Source: Clostridia bacterium
Lineage (GTDB): Bacteria > Bacillota > Clostridia > Lachnospirales > Lachnospiraceae
Direction: 5' to 3'
NCBI GenBank assembly: GCA_910576205.1
Contig: CAJTHL010000001.1
Location: 463,099 to 527,098 of the forward strand
DNA: 64,000 bases
A model generated the notes under the pieces. That model saw only the letters and a program-made list of their open reading frames with translations. It did no database searches and was not told the origin of the DNA. Below are positions 17,227 through 25,693 of the stretch, piece by piece. The number at the start of each line of letters is the position of its first letter. Positions within the stretch are counted from its first letter, which is position 1. A program made the position numbers and the translations under genes.

Positions 17227-17346
17227 TGATAAATACCTGTCCGGAAACAGATGGAAATTGGGGGCCTCTATCTCCTTTACCATATCTACCAGAAGCAGCA
17301 GTTCCCGTAATTCATCGTCCGGTATCAGATGGCTGATATAAATCAT
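17224..17346 (-). CDS. Small protein of 40 residues, unknown function
   Basis: The ATG at 17346 is preceded by an excellent ribosome site (AGGAGGGGAG, 5 nt spacing) that overlaps the stop codon of the C39-type gene, so it is probably coupled to it. The predicted peptide starts MIYISHLIPDDELRELLLLV and contains an acidic, leucine-rich helix followed by EAPNFHLFPDRYLS. It has no signal peptide and no membrane segment. I recognise no family. The ribosome site and the tight spacing are the evidence for expression; it could be a short regulator or an immunity-like partner of the upstream protein, but that is a guess. Confidence 0.55.
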   Translation of the reverse strand: MIYISHLIPDDELRELLLLVDMVKEIEAPNFHLFPDRYLS

Positions 17347-17359
17347 TGGCTCTCCCCTC

Positions 17360-18250
17360 CTAATAGCTGTACGCCCAAAGATTTTTCATCTGCTTCAGCA
17401 AATCCCCCAGCTCCCAGGTCTGGGCGCTTCTTATTCTGCTGTTGGGGTCGTTTAAGGTGATTTTTCCATCCTCTGTCACCCCTGTCAGCACGATGAAATG
17501 ACCGTAGTCCGTAAAATCTCCAGGGCCCATAACACAGATAATGGGGGTTCCCTCCCTAAGAAGATTCAGAATCTGTTCCTTATTAAAGGGCACCTGGGAA
17601 GCCTTAAGCCCCAGAAGGGCCGCGCCTTCTGTCATAAGATCCCAGGAAGAGCCTGCACCGGACACGTAATATCCCTCACTCTCCGCCAGGACAGCCACCT
17701 GGTAGGGATCCCAGATGCCGTTTCCGCTGAGGCCGCAGCGTACCATGGCAAGGCAGGTGGGCCCACACCCTGTCAGTGCCAGAAAATCATTTCCGTAAGT
17801 CTGATATCCCCACCTCTCATCCCATTGCAGGAACAGGGGAATCTCCCCCTGGACGATCTCCTGGGAAAATGTAAGTGCCTCATTCCCGCTCCTGTGTCCA
17901 GGATACCCCATGACAAAGTCCCGTGTCTCCGGATTTTTCTCAAGCAGCGCCAGAAGGCTCTCCGGAATATCCTCCTCGCTGACCGGCTCTGCCATAGCCT
18001 CTACCGCCTCCGTAAGCCTCATCTCCAGCCTGATCCCTCCTCCAAGCGTCCCCGGCCATATCTCCCCCAGGGTTTCTCCCGTTTTATTTCCGGCAAGGCC
18101 AGAAAGAAAAAACATGGAAAGACAGCAGAGCACAAAAGCGCCGAACCTTAACAAGAAGCGCCGAAAGGCCCTCCTCCTTTTTCTCCGTTTCTGTTGTCTT
18201 TGTTTTCTCCGCTCCTCTATTCTGGAAAGCTCATTTTTAATCTGGTTCAT
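17360..18250 (-). CDS. Membrane-anchored C39-like (papain-fold) cysteine peptidase
   Basis: 296 aa. A strongly basic N-terminus (residues 15-35) precedes one membrane segment at about 36-53, so the enzyme domain lies outside the cell (N-in). The Peptidase_C39_2 domain covers residues 137-296, with catalytic C162 in LTGCGPTCLAM, H251 in DYGHFIVLTGV, and N267/D268 in LNDPNS as the third residue. It might process peptides or act on the cell wall; bacteriocin transporters, the usual C39 partners, are absent. It follows the amylosucrase gene by 106 bp without a terminator between, so the two may share a transcript. Confidence 0.8.
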   Translation of the reverse strand: MNQIKNELSRIEERRKQRQQKRRKRRRAFRRFLLRFGAFVLCCLSMFFLSGLAGNKTGETLGEIWPGTLGGGIRLEMRLTEAVEAMAEPVSEEDIPESLLALLEKNPETRDFVMGYPGHRSGNEALTFSQEIVQGEIPLFLQWDERWGYQTYGNDFLALTGCGPTCLAMVRCGLSGNGIWDPYQVAVLAESEGYYVSGAGSSWDLMTEGAALLGLKASQVPFNKEQILNLLREGTPIICVMGPGDFTDYGHFIVLTGVTEDGKITLNDPNSRIRSAQTWELGDLLKQMKNLWAYSY

Positions 18251-18356
18251 CTTTATTTCAGTTTTGCAGTTACCTCTCTAAAAGTTCCGGATCCCGTTTT
18301 TCATACGCTACAAGCCCCGGCGTCTCCGCCCCATTGCGTTTCCAGACAGGCTGTCC

Positions 18357-20201
18357 CTACCGGCTTCCTTCCTGTTTCCTCTTGAGATAAAAGCAGCCGT
18401 AGGCCGGGATATCCACCCCCGAAGCCTCCATCTCCCTGCCAGAGAGAAGATCCACATACAGTCCGTCTGTCTCATGAATCCAGGCTGTCCTGTCTGTCTC
18501 GCTGAAATTGAAGAGGCCGATAAGCTTCTCCCCCTCAAATTCCCTCCCGATACACAGCACGGACGAATCCCAGGTCTCTATGGTATAGGCGTCTGCGTAG
18601 GACACAAAGACCTTCTCCTGCCTGCGGATTTTCTCCAGCCTGTCAAGCCCCTGGAAGAGCTTCCCCTCTACCGTATCCAGGTCGGTTATGCGCTTCGCCA
18701 GCTCCCAGTTCATGGCACCCCGGTGAATGTACCGGGAATCCGCCCTTTTATCCGGATCCTCTTTGTAGGTGTAATCGTTCACCTGTCCCATCTCGTCGCC
18801 CCCGTAGAGCACAGGAATCCCGGACTGCATAAACATGTACGCGTGAAGCGTCAGATCCATGCGGACAGCCCGCTCCATGGCAGCACCGTCTCCCTCAAAT
18901 CCTGCCTTCTCAATGCCGCACATGGAGGCTGTGGTTCCGCAGAACCTTGCGTCACCTGAGACAGGGTCCGCGTTGTAGAGCTCCCCGCGGCTGTTGCTGT
19001 TCCCCGCATATCCCTGGAAATAATCGTTCAGATACTGCTTGTGGGCGCGCTCCTCCATGCCCTGGGCCCGTAAAGTGCCGTAGTCAAGCCCCCAGCCAAT
19101 ATCGTCATGGCAACGGAGATAGTTCAAAAATACATATTCCCTGGGAAGGGTATTTACAATGTCAAGCTGCTTTTTTAAGAGGCTTACATCCCTGGTAGCC
19201 ACGGTATGCCAGGTAGTGGCCATAGTGGTGACATTGTAGAGCATATGGCACTCCGGCTTTTCCAGGGTTCCAAAATAGGGAGCCACCTTCTCCGGCTCCA
19301 TCACCACTTCTCCCAGCAGGAGCACGCCTGGGCAGACAATCTCGCTAATCATGCGCATCATGCGCACAATGGTATGTACCTGGGGCAGATTCCTGCACTG
19401 GGTATTCAGTTCTTTCCATATATAAGGAACCGCATCGATGCGGATAATATCAATACCCTGGTTTGCCAGATACAGAAAATTGTACATCATCTCATTGAAA
19501 ACCCTGGGATTTTTGTAGTTTAAATCCCACTGATAGGGATAAAAGCTTGTCATGACAAAATGCTTTGCGTCCTCAAGCCACGTAAAATTCCCCGGCGCCG
19601 TGGTGGGAAATACTTGGGGCACTGTCCGCTCATAGAGAACCGGTTCGTTGAAATCCCTAAAGAAGAAATAGCGGCTCTGGTATTCCCCATCTCCCTGGCG
19701 GGCCTTTTTCGCCCATTCGTGATCCTCGGAGGTGTGGTTCATGACAAAATCCATGCACACGTTGATGCCTTTCCTGTGGCAGGCCGCCGTGAGATCTTCC
19801 AGATCCTCCATGGTGCCAAGGCTCTCCTGCACCTTCCGGAAATCCGACACCGCGTATCCTCCGTCAGAACGCCCTTTAGGCGTCTCCAGGAAGGGCATCA
19901 GATGAATATAGTTCACGTTGCACTTCTCAATATAGGAAAGCTTTTCCTTCACGCCCTTCATATTTCCAGCGAAATTGTCAATGTAAAACATCATCCCCAG
20001 CAGATCATTCTGCCTGTACCAGTGGGGCTCTTCCTCCCGGGCCTTGTCCCGGGCTTTTAAACCATCGTTTCGCTCCCGGTAAAACTGCTCCAGATGGTCG
20101 CACAATTCGGCAAACATGGAGTCGTTATTGTACAGCTCCGTATAGAGCCAGTGGAGCTCCTCAAAATGTCTTTGAAATCTGATTTTATAAATACCTTCCA
20201 T
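18357..20201 (-). CDS. GH13 amylosucrase-type enzyme
   Basis: 614 aa from the ATG at 20201, chosen because GGAGG lies 9 nt ahead; an ATG at 20207 overlaps the site. The N-terminal helical region (1-70), (beta/alpha)8 barrel and C-terminal domain follow the amylosucrase plan. Nucleophile D256 is in IDIIRIDAVPY, acid/base E298 in LLGEVV, and the third acidic residue D366 in RCHDDIGW. YGGDEMGQVNDYTYKEDP with ADSRYIHRG is the amylosucrase/sucrose hydrolase signature. It probably splits sucrose, either building alpha-1,4-glucan and releasing fructose or hydrolysing it. There is no signal peptide, so it is cytoplasmic. A sucrose transporter is not nearby. Confidence 0.85.
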   Translation of the reverse strand: MEGIYKIRFQRHFEELHWLYTELYNNDSMFAELCDHLEQFYRERNDGLKARDKAREEEPHWYRQNDLLGMMFYIDNFAGNMKGVKEKLSYIEKCNVNYIHLMPFLETPKGRSDGGYAVSDFRKVQESLGTMEDLEDLTAACHRKGINVCMDFVMNHTSEDHEWAKKARQGDGEYQSRYFFFRDFNEPVLYERTVPQVFPTTAPGNFTWLEDAKHFVMTSFYPYQWDLNYKNPRVFNEMMYNFLYLANQGIDIIRIDAVPYIWKELNTQCRNLPQVHTIVRMMRMISEIVCPGVLLLGEVVMEPEKVAPYFGTLEKPECHMLYNVTTMATTWHTVATRDVSLLKKQLDIVNTLPREYVFLNYLRCHDDIGWGLDYGTLRAQGMEERAHKQYLNDYFQGYAGNSNSRGELYNADPVSGDARFCGTTASMCGIEKAGFEGDGAAMERAVRMDLTLHAYMFMQSGIPVLYGGDEMGQVNDYTYKEDPDKRADSRYIHRGAMNWELAKRITDLDTVEGKLFQGLDRLEKIRRQEKVFVSYADAYTIETWDSSVLCIGREFEGEKLIGLFNFSETDRTAWIHETDGLYVDLLSGREMEASGVDIPAYGCFYLKRKQEGSR

Positions 20202-20248
20202 TTTCATTCTCCTCCCAGTATATGGCCGCACAGGCCCTCAGCATTTTT

Positions 20249-20294
20249 ATCATAACATAAAATGGGTGAAACGCAAATCACTTTCACCCATTTT
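20249..20294 (-). promoter_or_regulatory. Promoter of the amylosucrase gene overlapping the terminator hairpin of the Bce transporter
   Basis: On the minus strand, TTGCGT (20271-20276), a 16-bp spacer and TATGAT (20249-20254) precede the amylosucrase gene. The same stretch forms a 13-bp hairpin (AAAATGGGTGAAA at 20259-20271 with its complement at 20282-20294), which likely ends transcription of the transporter operon. Confidence 0.6.
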
Positions 20295-20351
20295 CTTTAT
20301 ACTATCTGAATCCAGTTTTCTCCATATCGGAAGGTATCCGTCATCTAGTCA

Positions 20352-22361
20352 CTATTTCACAATCCGGTAATAGGTTCTTGCCGTCCAGCTATAGATGGCC
20401 ACATAGAGGGCTGCGAAAACCAGGAAGCACATAAGCGTACACACCACATACAGTCTGGTGTTTGTCAAGTTAAAAAGCAAAAGGATTCTGGCAATCAGCG
20501 GAAACGCCACGGCCACATGGATACCTGCCGCCAGCAGGGGCAGGAAGAATACCGTGAGCACCTGGGAACGGATGGAAGCCCGCACCTCCGCCCAGCTCAT
20601 CCCCACCTTCTGCATAATGACGAACCGCTCCTTGTCCTCATAACCCTCGGAGATCTGTTTGTAGTAGATGATTAGGACCGTCGCTACCAGAAACAGGCTT
20701 CCTAGGAAGATGCCAAGAAAAAACAGGCCGCCGTACACCCCGAAAAAATCCAATCTGGCCTCTGCCCTTGACTCTACGGTTCCGGCAAATTCCTCCTGGG
20801 ACAGCACCTGGCGAAGGTCACTGTAAAATGTCTCCTGGGTTCTGGCGTCGCTATCCGTGTCAAATCCATAGTACACCCGGAGGTTACTGGCATTCTCCCC
20901 GTACACCTCCCGCTGGCGCTCCTCCAGACCGTAGAGCTCCTCCATATCCCGCACGACCAGATAATAGGTAGAAGCAATATCCGCGGCGCTCACACCATTT
21001 TCCAGAAAACTGTCCAGCTTCTCCACAATGGCATACTCCTTGTCAAACACCTTCAGGGAATCCGCCTCATAGGAGATATTCCGGTTGGCGTAAAACAAAA
21101 CCTCCCCGCTCTTCAAGGTCTTATGGGCTCCGGTGAGCCGGTTGTAATCGGCCAGGGGCACAAAGAACAGATTGCTGATAAATTCCAGATCGGCAAACTC
21201 CCCCTTGGTGAGATCCACGCCTCCCAGCTCAAAGGTATCCCCATGCCGCACTGCGGCAAAGCTGAGATAACTATACCGCATTTCTCCCGTCACCGGGATC
21301 CCCTGCTCCTCCTGGAGCTGGGAAACCCTGGCCATCTGTTTCTCCCACGTCCCCTGTTCCTGAAGCTCCCCGTCTATCCGTGTGTATAGGGCAAAATCAT
21401 TGGGGTAACGTGCCTCTAAGATATCCTCCATGCCGATCATCAGGGAGGTAGTGGAAGAAACCATCACCAGCACCATGGTGGACAGGACGCAGATACTGGC
21501 AAGCCCCACCGCGTTTCGCTTCATCCGGTAAAGGAGTCCGGACACGCTGGTAAAATGCCTGGTCTTATAATAATAGTTCTTGTTTTTCCGAAGGAGCTTT
21601 AGGAGCGCGATGCTTCCGGCCGTAAACAGGAAATAGGTTCCCGCTATGACCAGCATTACCGCCGGAAAAAACAGGCCGATGGAAGCTATGGGGTTGGTGA
21701 TGGCGAGAGCCACATAATAGCCGGCTCCCAGGCAGATCACCCCAAGGAGCGCCATCAACCATTTTACCCGGGGTTCCTTCTCCCCCGTATTGCCTCCTTT
21801 GAGTAGCTCTACAGGGTTGGCCCACTGTACCTGGCGCACCATATTGGCATAGATCAGCAGAAAGATCACGCCAAACAGGGAAACCGTTGCCCACACTGCT
21901 TTCCCGGACAGGTAGAAGCCCAGGGATACCGCGCCTCCCAGCATCTTTGCGATAAGGAGAAACATGACCTTGTCCAGGGCGATCCCCACCAGAAGCCCGC
22001 CGCACAGGCTGATGACCGCCACAAAGAGCATTTCCCAGAAAAGCGCCCTGGAGATATGGCGTTTTTCCATACCCAGGATATTGAATACCCCAAACTCCTT
22101 TTTCCGCCGCTTTACCAGAAAGCTGTTGGTATAAAAGAGAAAGATCAAAGAAAAGACCATGATGATCCTGCTTCCCATGCCCATGGTGTATCCCAGCGTA
22201 GTCGCTCCCGGCATCTGGGCCAGGCCCGGATTCAAGGAGAGGGATTTCACAATATAGTACATGGCCACCGTGAATACGCAGGTGAGGATATAGGGAAAAT
22301 AGGTTCCCCCGTTCTTTCGGATATTTCCAGCCGCCAGTTTCCTGTAAAATCCCCTACTCAT
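20352..22361 (-). CDS. BceB-type ABC transporter permease
   Basis: 669 aa with the BceB layout: one N-terminal membrane segment, three more, then further segments, and a large extracellular domain (about residues 310-520) between segments 7 and 8. FtsX domains are visible at both ends (FVIMQKVGMSWAEVRASIRSQ in the second). It overlaps the ATPase gene by 8 nt. BceAB transporters remove bacitracin-like or lantibiotic peptides from lipid II-cycle intermediates and also act as the sensor for their kinase. The kinase/regulator genes lie directly upstream in the same direction, giving a full four-gene detoxification module. Confidence 0.92.
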   Translation of the reverse strand: MSRGFYRKLAAGNIRKNGGTYFPYILTCVFTVAMYYIVKSLSLNPGLAQMPGATTLGYTMGMGSRIIMVFSLIFLFYTNSFLVKRRKKEFGVFNILGMEKRHISRALFWEMLFVAVISLCGGLLVGIALDKVMFLLIAKMLGGAVSLGFYLSGKAVWATVSLFGVIFLLIYANMVRQVQWANPVELLKGGNTGEKEPRVKWLMALLGVICLGAGYYVALAITNPIASIGLFFPAVMLVIAGTYFLFTAGSIALLKLLRKNKNYYYKTRHFTSVSGLLYRMKRNAVGLASICVLSTMVLVMVSSTTSLMIGMEDILEARYPNDFALYTRIDGELQEQGTWEKQMARVSQLQEEQGIPVTGEMRYSYLSFAAVRHGDTFELGGVDLTKGEFADLEFISNLFFVPLADYNRLTGAHKTLKSGEVLFYANRNISYEADSLKVFDKEYAIVEKLDSFLENGVSAADIASTYYLVVRDMEELYGLEERQREVYGENASNLRVYYGFDTDSDARTQETFYSDLRQVLSQEEFAGTVESRAEARLDFFGVYGGLFFLGIFLGSLFLVATVLIIYYKQISEGYEDKERFVIMQKVGMSWAEVRASIRSQVLTVFFLPLLAAGIHVAVAFPLIARILLLFNLTNTRLYVVCTLMCFLVFAALYVAIYSWTARTYYRIVK

Positions 22362-23121
22362 AGCGCTCGCCTCCCTTTGCCAGAAGTGTCAAGGTATCGG
22401 AGATCTTCTGGTACATCTCCTCATCCGTCTGTTTTCCCTTGTAGATCTGATGAAATACCTCCCCGTCCCGGATAAACAGCACCCGTCCCGCATGGCTGGC
22501 CGCCTTCACGGAGTGGGTCACCATGAGAATGGTCTGCCCCTCCTGGTTCACCTTCTCAAAGACCTTGAGGAGGCTGTCCGTAGCCCGGGAGTCTAAGGCC
22601 CCTGTAGGCTCATCCGCCAGCAGGAGCTTCGGGTTAGTGATGAGGGCCCTTGCCACGGCCGCCCGCTGCTTCTGGCCTCCAGATACCTCGTATGGATATT
22701 TTTCAAGGATCTCCGAGATCCCCAGCTTCTTTGCCAGAGGACGCAGGCGGGCGTCCATCTCCGCAAATTCCTTTCTGCCCAGCACCAGGGGCAGAAAAAT
22801 ATTGTCCTGGATAGTAAAGGTATCCAACAGGTTAAAGTCCTGGAACACAAACCCCAGATTGTCCCGGCGGAATGCCGCCAGATCCTTCTCCCGTATCTGG
22901 GAGAGGCTCTTTCCATCCAGAAGCACCTGTCCGCTGGTTGGCTTATCTAAAGCCGCCAGAATATTTAAAAGGGTGGTCTTTCCGGAACCGGATTCCCCCA
23001 TGATCGCCACATATTCCCCCTGCTCCACAGAAAAAGACACATTGGTCAGGGCCTGGACCTGGTTGCCTCCGAAGCGTGTGGTATAAATTTTTTTTAAGCA
23101 CTGGGCTTCTACTATCACCAT
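22354..23121 (-). CDS. BceA-type ABC transporter ATPase
   Basis: 255 aa. I start at the ATG at 23121 with GGAGG ahead; the upstream frame has no ribosome site. Walker A is GESGSGKTT, Q loop FVFQDFNLLD, signature VSGGQKQR, Walker B LLLADEPTGALD. The RFGGNQVQAL segment near residue 17 is typical of the MacB/BceA group. It pairs with the permease that starts 8 nt inside its 3' end. The 120-bp gap before it carries the operator for its response regulator. Confidence 0.93.
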   Translation of the reverse strand: MVIVEAQCLKKIYTTRFGGNQVQALTNVSFSVEQGEYVAIMGESGSGKTTLLNILAALDKPTSGQVLLDGKSLSQIREKDLAAFRRDNLGFVFQDFNLLDTFTIQDNIFLPLVLGRKEFAEMDARLRPLAKKLGISEILEKYPYEVSGGQKQRAAVARALITNPKLLLADEPTGALDSRATDSLLKVFEKVNQEGQTILMVTHSVKAASHAGRVLFIRDGEVFHQIYKGKQTDEEMYQKISDTLTLLAKGGERYE

Positions 23122-23223
23122 ATTTATCAACCTCCATCTAAGTTCTGTTCCTTTTGTGTCTTTACTATAACAAAACGGCCGCCTGCCCGCCATTGATCCT
23201 GGTGACAATCCAGCCGTTTTGTG

Positions 23224-23237
23224 TGACATTTTTGTAA
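23224..23237. promoter_or_regulatory. BceR-type operator TNACA-N4-TGTAA
   Basis: TGACA (23224-23228), TTTT and TGTAA (23233-23237) match the known BceR-family consensus exactly. It lies about 100 bp upstream of the transporter ATPase start, in the gap after the kinase gene. A TATAGT -10-like box is on the minus strand near 23164, with no good -35, as expected for an activated promoter. Confidence 0.7.
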
Positions 23238-23241
23238 GGCC

Positions 23242-24234
23242 TTACTCCACCTCCAGCTTCTCCCTGTGAAGGTCTATGGAAAATACGCTTCCCTTTCCAA
23301 GCTCCGACTCCACCTGGATCTCGTGCCCCAGCATCCGCGCCGTCCGCCGGCACAGGTAAAGGCCAAGCCCTGTAGACTTCTTGCCGGAACGGCCATTATA
23401 GCCGGTAAATCCCTTCTCAAAGATCCTGGGAACATCCTCCGGCGAAATGCCGATGCCTGTATCCGCGATCTTCAGCACCAGCTCCGGCGTCACGGTAATG
23501 GTGACCGATCCCTGGCCGGTGTATTTCACCGCGTTGGACAAAAGCTGCTCTATGATAAACAGAAGCCATTTTTCGTCCGTCAGTACACGCATGGACACAG
23601 GCTCATAGACAAGCCTGGTATGCCTGCGGATAAACTGAGGCGCATATTTGTGAACCGCCTGTCTGATAATGGCATCCAGATCGTACTCCCGGAAAACAAA
23701 ATCCGACGCACCCTCCCCCAGGCAGATATAGTTCAGAGCCATCTCCGCATAGGACTCAATGCGGAAGAGCTCTGCTCCCAGTTCCCTGTGCTCCGCCGTA
23801 TCCTCCGCCTGCAAAAGCATACCCATCACTGCAATGGGGGTCTTGATCTGATGTACCCAGGTGGTATAATAGTCCATGCTCTCCCGCCGCTCGTTCTGCC
23901 ATCGAATAAGGTTTTCATCGCAGATCTGCTTTAGGGCCCCAAGAATTTCCTGGTAATCCTCCTCCGCAAGCGTTCGTGGCTCTGGCAGCTTAGAAAGCAG
24001 CGTCTGCACATTCCTCCCAATGTTTTTCCGGTTTTCATGGGCCCTATAATAAGAAATAAAATGCCCCACCAGCACAGCGCCCCCCACCAGGACACACAGC
24101 CCGCCGGCATACAGCACCGCCTCTGTTTCCAGGTTATAGAGGGAAAAGATAAACCCGTAAATACCGGAAAAGACCAGAAACAAAAGGGCCGTGAGACGAA
24201 ATTCCCAAAGATACCGAAAGAAAATCTTTTTCAT
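23242..24234 (-). CDS. BceS-type intramembrane-sensing histidine kinase
   Basis: 330 aa. Two membrane helices at about residues 14-33 and 38-60 are joined by only a few residues, the hallmark of kinases with no sensory domain of their own. The phosphoacceptor is H128 in TTWVHQIKTPI. The ATPase domain has NAVKYTG, DTGIGI and STGLGLYL. Its start codon overlaps the regulator stop (ATGA at 24231-24234). It should sense the flux state of the transporter at 20352-23121 rather than the peptide itself. Confidence 0.93.
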   Translation of the reverse strand: MKKIFFRYLWEFRLTALLFLVFSGIYGFIFSLYNLETEAVLYAGGLCVLVGGAVLVGHFISYYRAHENRKNIGRNVQTLLSKLPEPRTLAEEDYQEILGALKQICDENLIRWQNERRESMDYYTTWVHQIKTPIAVMGMLLQAEDTAEHRELGAELFRIESYAEMALNYICLGEGASDFVFREYDLDAIIRQAVHKYAPQFIRRHTRLVYEPVSMRVLTDEKWLLFIIEQLLSNAVKYTGQGSVTITVTPELVLKIADTGIGISPEDVPRIFEKGFTGYNGRSGKKSTGLGLYLCRRTARMLGHEIQVESELGKGSVFSIDLHREKLEVE

Positions 24235-24902
24235 TCCACTATATACCCGCTTCCCACCTTCGTCGTGATAAAGTCCCTAAGCCCTGCGCCCTCCAGTTTT
24301 CTGCGAAGCCGGGTCACATTGACCGTCAGGGTATTCTCCTCCACATAGGAATCCATCTGCCACAACTTTGTCATAAGGGCTTCCCGGCTGACAACCTTTC
24401 CCTTATTTTCCAGCAGGGTCTGTAAAATCCGGAACTCATTCTTTGTCAGCTCCACCCGCTCCCCCTGGTAAGTCATGGAAGTGTCGTTTAAATTCAGAAT
24501 GGCTCCCCTGTGCTCCAGAACCGGAATTTTCCCGCCCATATCATAAGTCCTTCGCAGCACGGCCTGGATTTTGGCTGTCATTACGCTTAAATCCACAGGC
24601 TTGGGAATAAAATCGTCCCCGCCCATATTCATGGCCATGACAATGTTCATATTGTCCGAGGCCGACGACAAAAAGACAATGGGCACATTGGAAATCCTGC
24701 GGATTTCACCGCACCAGTGGTATCCGTTGTAAAAGGGCAGCATAATGTCTACCAGCACCATATGGGGATCATATGCCACAAAGGCCGGAATCACATTCCG
24801 GAAATCCTCCACACAGGAGGCCTCGTTTCCCCAGGCCTCCAGCTGCTTTTTTATGGCCCCTGCCATGGTGAAATCGTCCTCGATTATTAAAATGCGGTAC
24901 AT
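24231..24902 (-). CDS. BceR-type OmpR-family response regulator
   Basis: 223 aa. The receiver has phosphoacceptor D52 in VLVDIMLPFYNG and K103 in IPKPVD. The winged-helix DNA-binding domain covers about residues 125-223 (LTKNEFRILQTLL, ENTLTVNVTRLRRKL). It is the first gene of the four-gene module. The TNACA-N4-TGTAA site upstream of the transporter is its expected target. Confidence 0.93.
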   Translation of the reverse strand: MYRILIIEDDFTMAGAIKKQLEAWGNEASCVEDFRNVIPAFVAYDPHMVLVDIMLPFYNGYHWCGEIRRISNVPIVFLSSASDNMNIVMAMNMGGDDFIPKPVDLSVMTAKIQAVLRRTYDMGGKIPVLEHRGAILNLNDTSMTYQGERVELTKNEFRILQTLLENKGKVVSREALMTKLWQMDSYVEENTLTVNVTRLRRKLEGAGLRDFITTKVGSGYIVE

Positions 24903-24933
24903 TTCCTCTCCTTTGAAGATCTCTTACCAAAGT

Positions 24934-25674
24934 CTATTCACTGCCTGTTCCCAAAAGCCTGCAAAGCTCTTTGTACTCCTCCCCGGTCACCTCCCGGTAA
25001 TGGCCCGGCGCAATCCCCTTCAGCTCAATGTTCATAATGCGCACCCGCTTCAACCGCTCCACCCGGTATCCAAGGGCCTCGCACATGCGCCGGATCTGCC
25101 GGTTCAGCCCCTGGGTCAGGATAATGCGAAAGCCCTGTTTCCCCGTGCGTTCCACCTTACAGGGGCGTGTCACCGCGTCCAGCAGCACCTCCCCCTTCTC
25201 CACCTTGCGGATACGGACGCCCTTTCGCATCTGCTCCAGAAACGCCTCCGTCACCGGCTTATTCACCGTCACCAGGTACTCCCGCTCGTGGGCGTTGGAT
25301 GCCTTCAGGATCCGGTTTACCAGCTCCCCGTTATTGGTCATGAGGATCAGCCCTTCCGAATCCTTATCCAGCCTTCCGATGGGATAGATCCGGGTAGGAT
25401 ACCCCACAAAATCCACGATATTTCTCCGCTCCCGCTTATCCGTAGTGCAGATTACGCCCTCCGGCTTGTTGACCGCCAGCAGGATCTCCCTCTTTGGCCC
25501 CTCGCTCACCTGCTTTTTCCCCACGCAGATCACCTGGCTGGGGCGTATCTTCATGCCTGTTATGGCAGTCTCCCCGTCCACGCTCACCCTGCCCTGGGCA
25601 ATGAGGCGGTCCGCCTCCCTGCGTGAACAGACTCCCTTATCACTGAGATATTTATTTAAACGAATTTCTTCCAT
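24934..25674 (-). CDS. rluF: 23S rRNA pseudouridine synthase, RluF type
   Basis: 246 aa. An S4 RNA-binding domain (RLNKYLSDKGVCSRREADRLI) is followed by the RsuA/RluB/E/F catalytic domain. The catalytic aspartate is in IGRLDKDSEGLILMTN. LTQGLNRQIRRMCEALGYRV and RIMNIELKGI match RluF closely. The family modifies a uridine near the peptidyl-transferase centre of 23S rRNA. GGAGCGG precedes the ATG. The gene lies between two unrelated genes on the same strand. Confidence 0.88.
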   Translation of the reverse strand: MEEIRLNKYLSDKGVCSRREADRLIAQGRVSVDGETAITGMKIRPSQVICVGKKQVSEGPKREILLAVNKPEGVICTTDKRERRNIVDFVGYPTRIYPIGRLDKDSEGLILMTNNGELVNRILKASNAHEREYLVTVNKPVTEAFLEQMRKGVRIRKVEKGEVLLDAVTRPCKVERTGKQGFRIILTQGLNRQIRRMCEALGYRVERLKRVRIMNIELKGIAPGHYREVTGEEYKELCRLLGTGSE

Positions 25675-25693
25675 ACTGTTTTTCCGCTCCCGC

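Noticed and set aside
20352..24902. Bacteriocin or lantibiotic biosynthesis locus
   Set aside because: Only sensing and export genes are present; no precursor peptide or modification enzyme was found, and the C39-type protein at 17360 lacks ABC domains and is further away.
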